Shown piece after piece: positions 16,225 to 25,221 of a DNA stretch of 64,000 nt. The notes under the pieces were generated by a model, which saw nothing but the letters and a program-made list of their open reading frames with translations, was not told the origin of the DNA and ran no database searches. Numbering within the stretch: the stretch's first letter is position 1; each line of letters starts with the position of its first letter. The stretch is from contig CAVTPU010000004.1 of the NCBI GenBank assembly GCA_963736695.1, positions 744,001-808,000 on the forward strand. The letters are read 5' to 3'. Source of the DNA: CAVTPU01 sp963736695. Its GTDB lineage: Bacteria; Actinomycetota; Actinomycetes; Mycobacteriales; Micromonosporaceae. The translations under genes and the position numbers were made by a program.

Positions 16225-17351
16225 CGAGCACTTCCTAACGCGGTCAGTGGGTCAACGGCGGTGATCCTGCGGATGGCCAAGGCCGCGCCGCCCATCCCGA
16301 TCGCGATCATGATTGCGGCGGGTGCCAGGACGGTCGACACGTCAAGCACAAACGGAACCGCCTGTTCGATCGCCGCACCTACCCCGACCGCGATCGCGGT
16401 GCCGACACCCGTGCCGAGGGCGAGCAACACGACAGCTTGGCCGAGCGCATCGCGGAGGAGGTAGGAAGTCGACGCACCGAGCGCCTTGAGCACCGCCACG
16501 TCACCGCTGCGTTGGATCGTCCACACGGTGAAGAAGGCGCCGATCACCAACGCGGAGATCACGAACAGGAACCCCCGCATCAGTTGCAGAGAACCGTTCT
16601 CCGCGGCGAAGGACGCGATCGCGGTCACTGCGTCGTCTCGTTCGACGGTTCGCGTCGACAACGTCCGGTCGGCGGCCGCGAAGTCGGGATTCCCGGTCGT
16701 GGTCAGCGCGACTATTGTCGCCCGCGACCCGGCTCTATCCGGTCGCGCGAGACGCTGCCAGTCGTCCAAGCCGACCCAGATCACCGGAGTGTGGCTAAAC
16801 GCCGCGTCACCGGCGACGGCTGACACGGTTCGACTTCCGGCTGAGGTGCTCACCGATCCGCCCGGCCCGACGCCGAGGTCAATGGCGGCGCCGGATGACA
16901 AGACAACCGAACCTGCGGAAACCGGCGCCGGGGCGAGCGGCGAGCCCGGCTCGACACCGAACGCGGCGACTGCGACTGTGCCCGCCGCCGTGATCCGGGT
17001 GATCGTGATGCCGAGCGGATCCGCCCGCTCGACCCCTGGCACGCCCGCCCAGCCCTGCCATATCGGCTCGCTCACGGAGGAGTCGTCGAACGACACGTCC
17101 TCGCCGTCCGGCGGGGCGGAGAAGACGATGTGGTCGGCGGCCAGCCCGGTGATCCCCGACGTGTTCTCCCAGCCCAATCCGGCGGTCAGCCCGGAAAGGA
17201 GACCGACCAACACTGTGATCAACACGACGACGATTCCCATCAGCGCGAATCGCCCCTTGGCGAACCGCAGGTCTCTCCAGGCGACAAACACAGGCCGCAC
17301 GTCCTCTCTCGAAGGTTCCCTCATCGTCGCGACACCGGCTCTCTCCGGCAT
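16221..17351 (-). CDS. FtsX-like ABC transporter permease
   Basis: The 376-residue permease has an N-terminal helix (FALMGIVVVLITVLVGLLSG, about residues 35-55), a large extracytoplasmic domain, and three C-terminal helices (about 265-285, 310-335 and 345-365) of the FtsX/MacB topology. Starts at 17351 and 17324 are both possible; neither has an ideal ribosome-binding site. A single permease suggests a homodimer with the ATPase. Transporters of this class export peptides, lipids or antibiotics, or act as mechanotransmitters. Confidence 0.88.
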   Translation of the reverse strand: MPERAGVATMREPSREDVRPVFVAWRDLRFAKGRFALMGIVVVLITVLVGLLSGLTAGLGWENTSGITGLAADHIVFSAPPDGEDVSFDDSSVSEPIWQGWAGVPGVERADPLGITITRITAAGTVAVAAFGVEPGSPLAPAPVSAGSVVLSSGAAIDLGVGPGGSVSTSAGSRTVSAVAGDAAFSHTPVIWVGLDDWQRLARPDRAGSRATIVALTTTGNPDFAAADRTLSTRTVERDDAVTAIASFAAENGSLQLMRGFLFVISALVIGAFFTVWTIQRSGDVAVLKALGASTSYLLRDALGQAVVLLALGTGVGTAIAVGVGAAIEQAVPFVLDVSTVLAPAAIMIAIGMGGAALAIRRITAVDPLTALGSAR

Positions 17352-17448
17352 CGCGCCGACGAATGGCCATGCCGCGACAGAGGTCGCAGGCCAGGCTCAA
17401 CCTTTCGATGGATGCCGCCGAACCACGTGCGTCTACGCTTGACCCACC

Positions 17449-18675
17449 ATGACCCGACCGACCGTGACCCGACCCGCCATGATCGAGCGAGCCGCGACGC
17501 CCGTTCCTCGCGTCCTCGGTCTGTGCCTGCACGTGCTGACCGCCGCCCTCCTCGTGCTGGCGATAGCCCGCGCGACGCTCGGGCCCCCACCGCGGCTCGC
17601 GGCGGTCGTCGCGGTGGCGATCGTGGTGGGTGCGATCTATGGCGCGGGACCGGCCATCGCGGCCATCCGCCGATCAACCGCAGTGGCCACCGGCTGGTTG
17701 GCTCTGCTGATGGCCGCGTGGATGGCGTTGCTGGCGCTCACCCCCGACGGGATTTGGCTCGCCTTTCCGCTCTTCTTCGTGCAGCTTCACCTCCTTCCTG
17801 CGCGGTGGGCACTCGTCGCCGTGAGCGCCACGGCCGTTGTCGCAATCGCCGGATTTGGCTGGCATCAGGGCGCACTCGCACCGGGGACGGTCATCGGCCC
17901 ACTCCTCGGGGCAGCCGTCGCCGTCGCCACCGCACTCGGCTATCAGACTCTCTATCGCGAAAGCGAACGCCGCCGACAGCTCGTCGAAGAGCTCACGGCC
18001 ATGCGCACCGACCTCACCGCCGCCGAACACGCCGCAGGTGTGCTCGCCGAGCGCGAGCGCCTCGCCCGCGAAATCCACGACACTCTGGCGCAGGGCTTGT
18101 CGAGCATCCAGCTTCTGCTCACCGCCGCCGAACGCGCCATGCCTGCCGACGCACAAGCCGCGGACCACGTGCGGCTGGCGCGTCGAACCGCTCAGGACAA
18201 CCTGATGGAGGCCCGCCGGTTCGTCCTCGCTCTGACCCCGCCCGCTCTCGACGGCGACCCGCTGCCAACCGCGCTCGGAAAGCTGTGTGCCACCGCCACC
18301 GCCGAGGTCTCTGATCTTTCGGTGCACTTTCACCTCAGTGGCACCCCCACCGACTTGCCCACCGCACATGAAGTCGCGTTGTTGCGCGTCGCTCAGTCGG
18401 CGCTAGCCAACACCACCCAACACGCGCGGGCCACCCGTGCCGAAGTGACTCTCAGCTACATGGACACCGAGATCGCGTTGGACGTCGTCGACGACGGCCG
18501 CGGATTCGACCCGCGGACACTCTCCGGGGCCGGCACGGGATCCACGCGCCGAGGCTTCGGCCTGGCCGCCATGCGTGCCCGCATTCGCGCCATCGCCGGC
18601 AACCTCACCATCGAGTCGGCCCCCGGGCACGGCACGGCCATCGCCGTCACGCTGCCATATGGCCAGCCGTCGTGA
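17449..18675 (+). CDS. NarL-type sensor histidine kinase
   Basis: A 408-residue membrane kinase. Several hydrophobic helices occupy about residues 20-165, followed by a coiled segment, the HisKA_3 phosphoacceptor region LAREIHDTLAQGLSSIQLLL with the phosphoacceptor at His210, and a C-terminal HATPase with DVVDDGRGFDP and GFGLAAMRARI. Its stop overlaps the response-regulator start by 4 bp. It is divergent from the ABC exporter across 97 bp, the usual arrangement for a system that senses the exported compound or envelope stress. Confidence 0.93.
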   Translation: MTRPTVTRPAMIERAATPVPRVLGLCLHVLTAALLVLAIARATLGPPPRLAAVVAVAIVVGAIYGAGPAIAAIRRSTAVATGWLALLMAAWMALLALTPDGIWLAFPLFFVQLHLLPARWALVAVSATAVVAIAGFGWHQGALAPGTVIGPLLGAAVAVATALGYQTLYRESERRRQLVEELTAMRTDLTAAEHAAGVLAERERLAREIHDTLAQGLSSIQLLLTAAERAMPADAQAADHVRLARRTAQDNLMEARRFVLALTPPALDGDPLPTALGKLCATATAEVSDLSVHFHLSGTPTDLPTAHEVALLRVAQSALANTTQHARATRAEVTLSYMDTEIALDVVDDGRGFDPRTLSGAGTGSTRRGFGLAAMRARIRAIAGNLTIESAPGHGTAIAVTLPYGQPS

Positions 18676-19301
18676 ACCCTGTGCGCCTGCTACTGGCCGA
18701 CGATCACCCGATCGTCCGGGCCGGAATACGCGCCGTCGTGGAGACCGAACCCGACTTCCTGATTGTCGGTGAAGCAGCCACACCCCAACAGGCGATCGAC
18801 CTCGCTGAATCGCTGACGGTTGACGTCGTACTCATGGATCTTCGTTTCGGCGCCCAGATGCACGGAGCCCAGGCCACCGCCGCCATCACCCGGCAACCAC
18901 ATGCCCCACGGGTGCTGATCCTGACCACATATGACACAGACGCCGATATCCTCTCCGCGATTGAGGCAGGCGCGGCCGGCTATCTGCTCAAGGACGCCCC
19001 GCCCGACGAACTCGCCGCCGCCGTGCGCACCGCCGCCAGCGGAGGTTCCGTCCTCGCCCCAGCGGTCGCGCACCGTTTGATGGACCGCATGCGTGCGCCC
19101 AGTGCCACACTCAGCCCTCGCGAGACCGAGGTCCTGCAACTTGTCGCCGATGGACTGTCCAATCAGGAGATCAGCCGGACACTCTTCCTCAGCCAGGCCA
19201 CTGTCAAGTCTCACCTGGTGCACATCTTCGCGAAACTGGAGGTCGACTCGCGCACGGCGGCCGTCGCCGTCGCCGCGACTCGGGGCCTCGTGCGCCGCTG
19301 A
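18672..19301 (+). CDS. NarL/LuxR-family response regulator
   Basis: The 209-residue protein has a receiver domain with D10, D11, the phosphoacceptor D56 (VVLMDLRFG) and K107 (YLLKDAPP). A LuxR-type HTH follows near residues 145-200 (LSPRETEVLQLVADGLSNQEIS, then QATVKSHLVHIFAKLEV). It starts at GTG 18672, overlapping the kinase stop. The probable target is the divergent ABC exporter promoter between 17352 and 17448. Confidence 0.94.
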   Translation: MNPVRLLLADDHPIVRAGIRAVVETEPDFLIVGEAATPQQAIDLAESLTVDVVLMDLRFGAQMHGAQATAAITRQPHAPRVLILTTYDTDADILSAIEAGAAGYLLKDAPPDELAAAVRTAASGGSVLAPAVAHRLMDRMRAPSATLSPRETEVLQLVADGLSNQEISRTLFLSQATVKSHLVHIFAKLEVDSRTAAVAVAATRGLVRR

Positions 19302-19323
19302 TCCGCCGGTCAGACACGGTCCG

Positions 19324-19777
19324 TCACGCGAGCCGGGACCAGATATCCGCCATGTGCTCCTGCTCGACGGCGGTCAGACGGTTGAGGAACTGCTCACGAA
19401 CAAGGAGGACGTGTCGTCGCGCGGCCCGCTCGAAGAGGTCACGGCCCTCGTCGGTGAGCGCGACGATGGTGCCCCGCCGGTCTTCCGCCGAGGTCTGCCG
19501 GACAACCAGCCCGGCTGCGGCGAGGCGGTTGACGAGCTCTGCTCACCCCGGACCGGGTGAGCAGACTCTCGGCGGCGAGGTCCTGCACGCGCATCCGCCG
19601 GTCGGCGTGGCGCCAGAGTCGCAGCAGCACCTCGAACTCCGGGTGGGTGATCCCGTCATGAGCCACAAGGTCCGCGTCGACGACGCGGTCGAGCCGGGCA
19701 CATGCGGCGAGGAATCCGCCCCAGGCCGCCGACTCGCGCGCGGTGAAGTAGCGCGTCACCGAAGTCCCCCTCGTCAT
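19324..19777 (-). pseudogene. MarR-family regulator, frameshifted
   Basis: The frame starting at ATG 19777 (or GTG 19759, from which TRYFTARES follows) reads a MarR protein through the winged-helix segment LAAESLLTRSGVSR and then goes out of register. In the next frame the sequence continues without loss as VNRLAAAGLVVRQTSAEDRR and ends in a normal C terminus, with stop at 19324-19326. One extra base near 19538 explains the break. The lesion is not in a homopolymer. It is either a real inactivation or an assembly error. It faces an SDR gene across a large palindrome, as MarR repressors commonly do. Confidence 0.85.
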
Positions 19778-19789
19778 TTGGATGATCGT

Positions 19790-19825
19790 CCTCTAATATA
19801 GGTGACCAGTCACCTATATTAGAGG
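19790..19825. promoter_or_regulatory. 36-bp palindromic operator between marR and SDR
   Basis: A perfect inverted repeat with 17-bp arms (left arm CCTCTAATATAGGTGAC) and a 2-bp CA spacer fills the centre of the divergent intergenic region. Its A/T-rich parts resemble a -10 element for each direction. MarR dimers bind such palindromes, so the simplest reading is that the MarR protein encoded alongside represses both genes here. Confidence 0.85.
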
Positions 19826-19837
19826 GTAGAGACCGTC

Positions 19838-20728
19838 GTGAACCAGTCCACCGTTCTCATCACCGGTGCCACATCGGGCATCGGATATCAGACCGCCCGG
19901 GCCCTCGCGAAGCGGGGAGCGCACGTATTCGTGACCGGACGGGACGAACGCGCCGGCCAGAGCGCCGTCGACCAGTTGCGTTCCGACTCCGGCGGCGACG
20001 CCGTCGATCTCATCCTCGCAGACCTGTCCACGCACGCCGGCGTCACCGCGGTCGCCCAACAGTTCGCACAGACCGCACGGCCACTCGACGTGCTGATCAA
20101 CAACGCCGGATACGCCGGGCCGCACCGGATCACCGCCGACGGGCACGAGATGACGTACGCCGTGAATGTCATCGCCCCGTACCTGCTCACTCATCTGTTG
20201 CTCGACTCGCTGCGGACCACCGGCGCCCGCGTGATCACCGTCACCGGCGGATCGCATCCCCGAATCCTTGACCCGACCAATCTGCGCGCGGAACACGGTT
20301 ATCAGGGCCTCAGAACATATTCACACGCCAAGCTCGCCATGATGGCCACGATGTATGAGATGAGTCAGCGCGTCGACGTGACGCGGTTCACGGTCAACGT
20401 CTGCTATCCGGGCCAGGCGTCGACTGCCATGACCCAAAACGTGACGCCCGACATGGTCCCCCGACATCTTCGATGGGCGACCCCGATCTTTCGCCTGCTC
20501 ACCCGACCCGACGACGGCAAGTCCGCACGCGTGGCCTCCCGTTCGTCGGTGCGGCTCGCGGCGGGGTCCACATTCGCCGGACGCACCGGGCTCTATGTCA
20601 ACGCGGCGGGTCGCGACGTGCCGTGGCCGGCAGCGGTGCTCGATGACGAGATTCGGGCCGCGGTGTGGCACGCGGTCGAACAGTCCGCATCTCTGACATC
20701 CCCGCTGAACCGTCGAGAAAAAACGTGA
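19838..20728 (+). CDS. SDR-family NAD(P)-dependent oxidoreductase
   Basis: A 296-residue classical/extended short-chain dehydrogenase. It shows the cofactor motif TGATSGIG (near residues 10-17), INNAG, and the catalytic Ser (TVTGGS) and YxxxK (YSHAK) residues. It resembles the retinol dehydrogenase/protochlorophyllide-reductase-like subgroup; the substrate is unknown. GTG start at 19838 lies 12 bp after the palindromic operator, so its expression is probably repressed by the MarR protein, which here appears broken. Confidence 0.9.
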   Translation: MNQSTVLITGATSGIGYQTARALAKRGAHVFVTGRDERAGQSAVDQLRSDSGGDAVDLILADLSTHAGVTAVAQQFAQTARPLDVLINNAGYAGPHRITADGHEMTYAVNVIAPYLLTHLLLDSLRTTGARVITVTGGSHPRILDPTNLRAEHGYQGLRTYSHAKLAMMATMYEMSQRVDVTRFTVNVCYPGQASTAMTQNVTPDMVPRHLRWATPIFRLLTRPDDGKSARVASRSSVRLAAGSTFAGRTGLYVNAAGRDVPWPAAVLDDEIRAAVWHAVEQSASLTSPLNRREKT

Positions 20729-20857
20729 GGTCTCGACCTCCTCGAGGGTCCTCCAGACCAATGTGAGACAGTCTTGGTCACCGTGCTGCGAGTGGCTACA
20801 ACGAAGACATAATTCTGCGGTCACCGGCGCGCATCCCTGAAGCGCGAAGGAGTCGAC

Positions 20858-22257
20858 ATGAGTGCCGACCAGCAAGGCAACGCATATCTCGAGCAGGTCG
20901 TTGCTCAGCAACAGCGTCTCGAGCAGGACCTGCGGACCAAGCGCAGGGCGGTCTCGGCCTCGGCTCCGGCTGCGGCGGCCAAACCGGCGCCGGGCGCGGC
21001 GGCGGCGTGCTCGGTCGACGCCGCGGCGCCACGGGGCCAGACGACTCCCCCAGCGCGGGCTCGACCGCGGTTGACGTGCGGGTCAGCGGATTCTGGCGGT
21101 GGCGCACGGTCCTGGTGCCGCCGAACGCCTTCGTCGTCCACACTCGACGCGGCCACGAAGCACCGCTGCACGTCGGATTGGGCGTGTCGTTCCGTTTCAA
21201 TCCGGCCACCGACTCCTTCCTCGTCGCGCCGGGCGCGATGCAGACCATTCTCATCAACGCGTATTGCATCTGCCAGGAGCTGCAGGGCGTCGTCGTTCAG
21301 GCCTATGTGCAATGGATCATCCAGGACTTCGCGGTCGCATATCGCAAGCTCGACTTCAGCGACGCCGACGACCCGATGCGCTTGGTGAACCTACAGCTCA
21401 AGGAGCAGGCCGAGGCCGCGATCAAAGACAAGGTCGCCACCATGAGCGTGCATGAGGTGCTCAGCGACAAGCAGCTCATCGTCGAGGAGCTCACCGCACG
21501 ACTGCGTGGCGTCGCCGAGGGCGAGGGATCCAGCGACCGCGGGCTGGGCCTGCGCATCGTGACCGTACAAATAAAGGAAGCCGTGGTCAGCTCCACCACG
21601 CTGTGGAAAAACCTCCAGAAGCCGTTCCGCTCCGAGCAGGAACGCATCGCCCGCCTCGCCGAACTCGCCTCCGACGAGGCGATCACCGAGCGTGAGATGG
21701 AGTCACGCCGTGCTCAGGAGACGTTCCGCATGGCGAGCGAGAGCGAACTGTCCGAGCTGAGGTCACGCAACGAGGCCACCACGTTCGACCGGGAGGCCGC
21801 CGAGTCGATCCGCCGCACGCAACGCGAGCGGGAGGACGCGCGGCTCGTCGCGGAGTTGGCGAGTCAGGCCGCACTGCATGACCTGGCCCTGGAGAAGGCG
21901 CGAAACGAGGAGGAGACCGAGGTCGGCCGGCTGCGCCTCGAGCGGGAACAACTGCTGCGCCGCCTCGAGGTGGAGGGCGGGCTCGCCCTGGCGCGGGCGA
22001 AGGCGCAGGCCGAGCACGAGCGCGACCTGCTGCACGTGGAACGGGAACGGCTGCGCGGGGCCATCGCCAACGATCGGTCGACCGAGAGCATCCAGGCCGA
22101 GTTGGTGCGGGCGCTTCCTGAGATCGTGACGCATCTCCCCACCCCGACCGAACTTCGCTCGGTGACGGTCGGCGGCCCCGACACGGGCTCGCTCGCCGGG
22201 ATTCTCACGCAGCTGATCGAGGTAGTATCCGCGCTGCGAAATTCCGGCAGGGGGTGA
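20858..22257 (+). CDS. SPFH/band-7-like protein with apparent N-terminal frameshift
   Basis: The main frame (from GTG 21007) encodes about 416 residues: a beta-rich N-terminal part (VPPNAFVVHTRRGHEAPLHVGLGVSFRFNP), then a long charged coiled coil (about residues 190-370) rich in Glu/Arg/Ala, as in stomatin/flotillin-like SPFH proteins. The only good ribosome-binding site (GAAGGAG) lies before ATG 20858, in another frame, which reads MSADQQGNAYLEQVVAQQQR and continues credibly for about 35-50 codons. The two frames join if one base is added within the GCGGCGGCGGCG run near 20995-21005. This is either a repeat-slippage mutation, a phase-variable site or an assembly error. It is probably cotranscribed with the following NIPSNAP gene. 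Confidence 0.7.
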
Positions 22258-22260
22258 CGC

Positions 22261-22599
22261 GTGTTTCTCGAGATCCGAACCTACCGGCTGAAGCCGGGCA
22301 CCGGCGACGAGTTCGTCCGGGTCATGCGCGAGGAGTCCATTCCCCTGCTGCGGGAGTTCGGCATCCGCGTGGTCTCCGCCGGCGCGTCGCTGGTGGCCGA
22401 TGACGGTCACGAGGAGGCCTACCTGATCCGGGCCTTCGGCTCCCTCGAGGAACATCGCGAGCAGGAGGAGGCTTTCTACACCAGCGACGCGTGGCGACAG
22501 GGTCCGCGTGAGGCGATCGTCTCCCGAATCGACAGCTGCCACACGATCGTCATCGAGACTTCCGAGCGGGCCGTGCTGGCACTGCACGGCCCGTTCTAG
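22261..22599 (+). CDS. NIPSNAP-family protein
   Basis: The 112-residue protein has the ferredoxin-like alpha/beta pattern of NIPSNAP proteins (MFLEIRTYRLKPGTGDEFVR at the start, and AYLIRAFGSLEEHREQEEAFY in the middle). The biochemical function of the family in bacteria is unclear. GTG start 3 bp after the SPFH stop indicates cotranscription. Its stop overlaps the convergent cydB gene by 4 bp. Confidence 0.88.
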   Translation: MFLEIRTYRLKPGTGDEFVRVMREESIPLLREFGIRVVSAGASLVADDGHEEAYLIRAFGSLEEHREQEEAFYTSDAWRQGPREAIVSRIDSCHTIVIETSERAVLALHGPF

Positions 22600-23582
22600 T
22601 CTCCATGCGAGACGCGCCGACGAAACACGTAGTAGGTCCAGGCCTGGTAGGCGAGGACGATCGGCAGCATGGCCGCGGCGACGATCGTCATCACGGTGAG
22701 GGAGTATGACGAAGACGAGGTGTTGGCGATGGTGAGGTCGTTGGCCGAGCCCAACGTGGAGACCATCACCCTCGGATAGAGCGCCGCGAAGAGCGACAGT
22801 ATCGAACAACCTATCGTCACCGCTGTCGCGGTGAACGCCCATCCGTCCCTGCCCGCCAGCACCAGCGCCGCCGCCCCCAGCACTGCGACGATCGCGACCA
22901 CCTCGAATATCGACGACAGCAGGTTTCTTCGCCCGATGACAAATGTCCAGACCATGAAGACAATCACGGCCACTGCGGTCGGCGGCGCGAGTCGGCGAGC
23001 CACCGAGACCGCCCGGGTTCGAAGGTCACCGGTGGTCTTCAGCATCAAGAACGTGCACCCGTGCAGCAGGCAGACAAGCAACACCGTGAGACCGCCGACG
23101 AGCGCATAAGGGCCGAGCAGGTCCCAGAACGTGCCGACGAATTCGTCGCCGACGATCGGCAGACCGTGCACGAGATCGGCGAGCGCGACCCCGACCAGCA
23201 GTGGTGTGAGCGCGCTCCCGACGATCAGCGCGATGTCCCACGTCCCCATCCAGCGCTGGTGCCGAACCGACGCCCGAAATTCAAAGGACACTCCGCGTAC
23301 GATCAACGCCAGCAGCAGCACCACGAGTGCCAGGTAGAACCCGGAGAACATCGTGGCATACCAACCGGGAAAGGCCGCGAACATCGCCGCCCCCGCCACG
23401 ATGAGCCAGACCTCGTTCGCGTCCCAGAGCGGGCCGATGGTGTCGATGACCGTCTGGCGTCCGACGGCGTCGCGGCCGACCACCCGATGGAGCATCCCGA
23501 CACCGAAGTCGAAGCCCTCCAGCACGAGGAATCCGGTCCACAGGACCGCGATCAATGAGAACCATAGGACTGACAGTGACAT
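22596..23582 (-). CDS. cydB: Cytochrome bd ubiquinol oxidase subunit II
   Basis: Subunit II of the high-affinity quinol oxidase. The 328-residue protein starts at ATG 23582 (MSLSVLWFSLIAVLWTGFLVLEGFDFGVGML) and shows the family segments WDANEVWLIVAGAAMFAAFPGWYA and FWDLLGPYALVGGL, with about eight transmembrane helices. The open frame extends upstream into cydA and should not be used. It lies 7 bp downstream of cydA. No cydDC assembly genes are adjacent. Confidence 0.95.
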   Translation of the reverse strand: MSLSVLWFSLIAVLWTGFLVLEGFDFGVGMLHRVVGRDAVGRQTVIDTIGPLWDANEVWLIVAGAAMFAAFPGWYATMFSGFYLALVVLLLALIVRGVSFEFRASVRHQRWMGTWDIALIVGSALTPLLVGVALADLVHGLPIVGDEFVGTFWDLLGPYALVGGLTVLLVCLLHGCTFLMLKTTGDLRTRAVSVARRLAPPTAVAVIVFMVWTFVIGRRNLLSSIFEVVAIVAVLGAAALVLAGRDGWAFTATAVTIGCSILSLFAALYPRVMVSTLGSANDLTIANTSSSSYSLTVMTIVAAAMLPIVLAYQAWTYYVFRRRVSHGD

Positions 23583-23589
23583 GGCGGCC

Positions 23590-24975
23590 TCAGTAACCCA
23601 ACGGAGTGACGTCTGGACGGGCGCCGGTCGGCCCGTCATCGATCGACTTGCGAGCCATGCGGACGCTGAGAACGACCGCGACGACGGCCAGCACGCCATA
23701 GATGAGCACAAAGACAATGAGGCTGGCGATCACGCTGCCACGGGAGACGATGGGAGACACGGCGTCTCCCGTGCGTTGCAGGCCCTGCACGATCCACGGC
23801 TGCCGGCCGCTCTCGGTCAACAGCCACCCTGCCGTGTTCATGAGGAACGGTAGCGGCACCGCCCAGATCACCATGCGGAGGAAGAGCCTCGACCGCGCCA
23901 GCCTGCGGCGCCACAGCAGCCAGCCGCCCCACAGTGCCATCGCAAAGGTGATCACCGCGAGATATGCCATTACCCGCATCGACCAGTATTGAATGAACAC
24001 ATTCGGCACGTAGCTGCCCGGTCCGTACCGCTGTTCGTATTGGCTCTGCAGTTGATTGAGGCCCTCGACTCGGCCGTCCCACGAGTTCGTCGCGAGAATC
24101 GACAACAGATGCGGAATTCGGATTATCTTCGATGGATTCTGGTCATTGTTTCCACCGCCGACCTGGAATGCGGAGAACGAGCATGGTTGGCATGTCTCCC
24201 ACTGGGCCTCGGCCGCAGCGATCTTCATCGGTTGGTAACGCGCCTCGACGACGCCGAGTTCGCTGCCGACGAGGATCGTGACGAACAACGTCGGGATAAG
24301 CACCACGATCGCGAGGGCCGCCGACCGCGTGAAGACCTCAGGATGACGGCCGTGCAGAAGCTGCCACGCGGAGACCGCCAACATCACCACTGCCGCGGTG
24401 ATGAATGCGGCGAGCAGCACATGCGCGTATGACCAGAGGAACACCGGGTTGCTGAGGACGGCCCAGATGTCGGTCAACTGCGCACGGCCGGTGGTGGAGT
24501 CGATCTCATATCCGACGGGGCGTTGCATCCATGAATTGGCCGCCATGATGAAGGCTGCCGAAAGGATGGCTCCTATGGCGACGAGCCATATCGTGGCCAG
24601 GTGAACCCTGCGGGGCAGGCGCTCCCATCCGAAGATCCACAGACCGAGGAAGGTGGACTCCAGGAAGAACGCGAACAGGCCCTCCATCGCCAGCGGCGCA
24701 CCGAACACGTCGCCGACAAAACGCGAATACACCGACCAGTTCATGCCGAACTGAAACTCCTGCACGAGTCCGGTGACGACGCCGACCGCGATGTTGACGA
24801 CGAGCACGGCTCCGAAGAACCGGGTCAGCGAACGATACTCCGGCCGACCACGGCGCACCCAGGCGGTCTGCAAGATGGCGGTGAGCAGGCTGAGACCGAT
24901 CGTCACCGGCACGAACAGAAAGTGATAGATCGACGTGGTGGCGAATTGAAGGCGCGCGAGGTCGATTGCCGACAT
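23590..24975 (-). CDS. cydA: Cytochrome bd ubiquinol oxidase subunit I
   Basis: Haem-bearing subunit of the bd-type terminal oxidase, which reduces O2 with quinol electrons at low oxygen and under stress. The 461-residue protein begins MSAIDLARLQF. The haem ligands equivalent to E. coli H19 (H18 here, in SIYHFLF), H186 (in WSYAHVLLAAF) and M393 (in QYWSMRVMAYLAV) are present, as is the quinol-side GRQPW motif. The short Q-loop type fits its length. GAGGAAGG precedes ATG 24975. It is expressed with cydB. Confidence 0.95.
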   Translation of the reverse strand: MSAIDLARLQFATTSIYHFLFVPVTIGLSLLTAILQTAWVRRGRPEYRSLTRFFGAVLVVNIAVGVVTGLVQEFQFGMNWSVYSRFVGDVFGAPLAMEGLFAFFLESTFLGLWIFGWERLPRRVHLATIWLVAIGAILSAAFIMAANSWMQRPVGYEIDSTTGRAQLTDIWAVLSNPVFLWSYAHVLLAAFITAAVVMLAVSAWQLLHGRHPEVFTRSAALAIVVLIPTLFVTILVGSELGVVEARYQPMKIAAAEAQWETCQPCSFSAFQVGGGNNDQNPSKIIRIPHLLSILATNSWDGRVEGLNQLQSQYEQRYGPGSYVPNVFIQYWSMRVMAYLAVITFAMALWGGWLLWRRRLARSRLFLRMVIWAVPLPFLMNTAGWLLTESGRQPWIVQGLQRTGDAVSPIVSRGSVIASLIVFVLIYGVLAVVAVVLSVRMARKSIDDGPTGARPDVTPLGY

Positions 24976-25221
24976 AGCCTTCCTCTCGTCTGGCGGCGAA
25001 TGCCACCTGCGGCTTGCGTCACCAGTGTTCCCTCTCACCGACCTCCTGACTGCCATTCCAGGACATCTCGCGGCGTTCGGGCATCACCCTCAGAGGGTGA
25101 ATTTCGCGATCGGGATCGTTGTCGTGACCGACGGCCGCCCGTCGCGCCCATAGGCTCACCTCACGGAGTTGGCAGCTGACGGCGATAGCCGCGTGACGCG
25201 GGGTCGGGCGGAGGAGAGTCG
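24976..25221. promoter_or_regulatory. cydA-GH15 divergent intergenic region
   Basis: The 246-bp gap between divergent genes holds a dyad CACCCT-CAG-AGGGTG at 25085-25099 and a nearby GATCGGGATCG repeat. I see no Rex-type (TGTGA-N6-TCACA) site. The dyad could be an operator for either gene. Confidence 0.4.

Noticed and set aside
24976..25221. Rex operator upstream of cydA
   Set aside because: No TGTGA-N6-TCACA-like sequence found; only an unrelated CACCCT/AGGGTG dyad.
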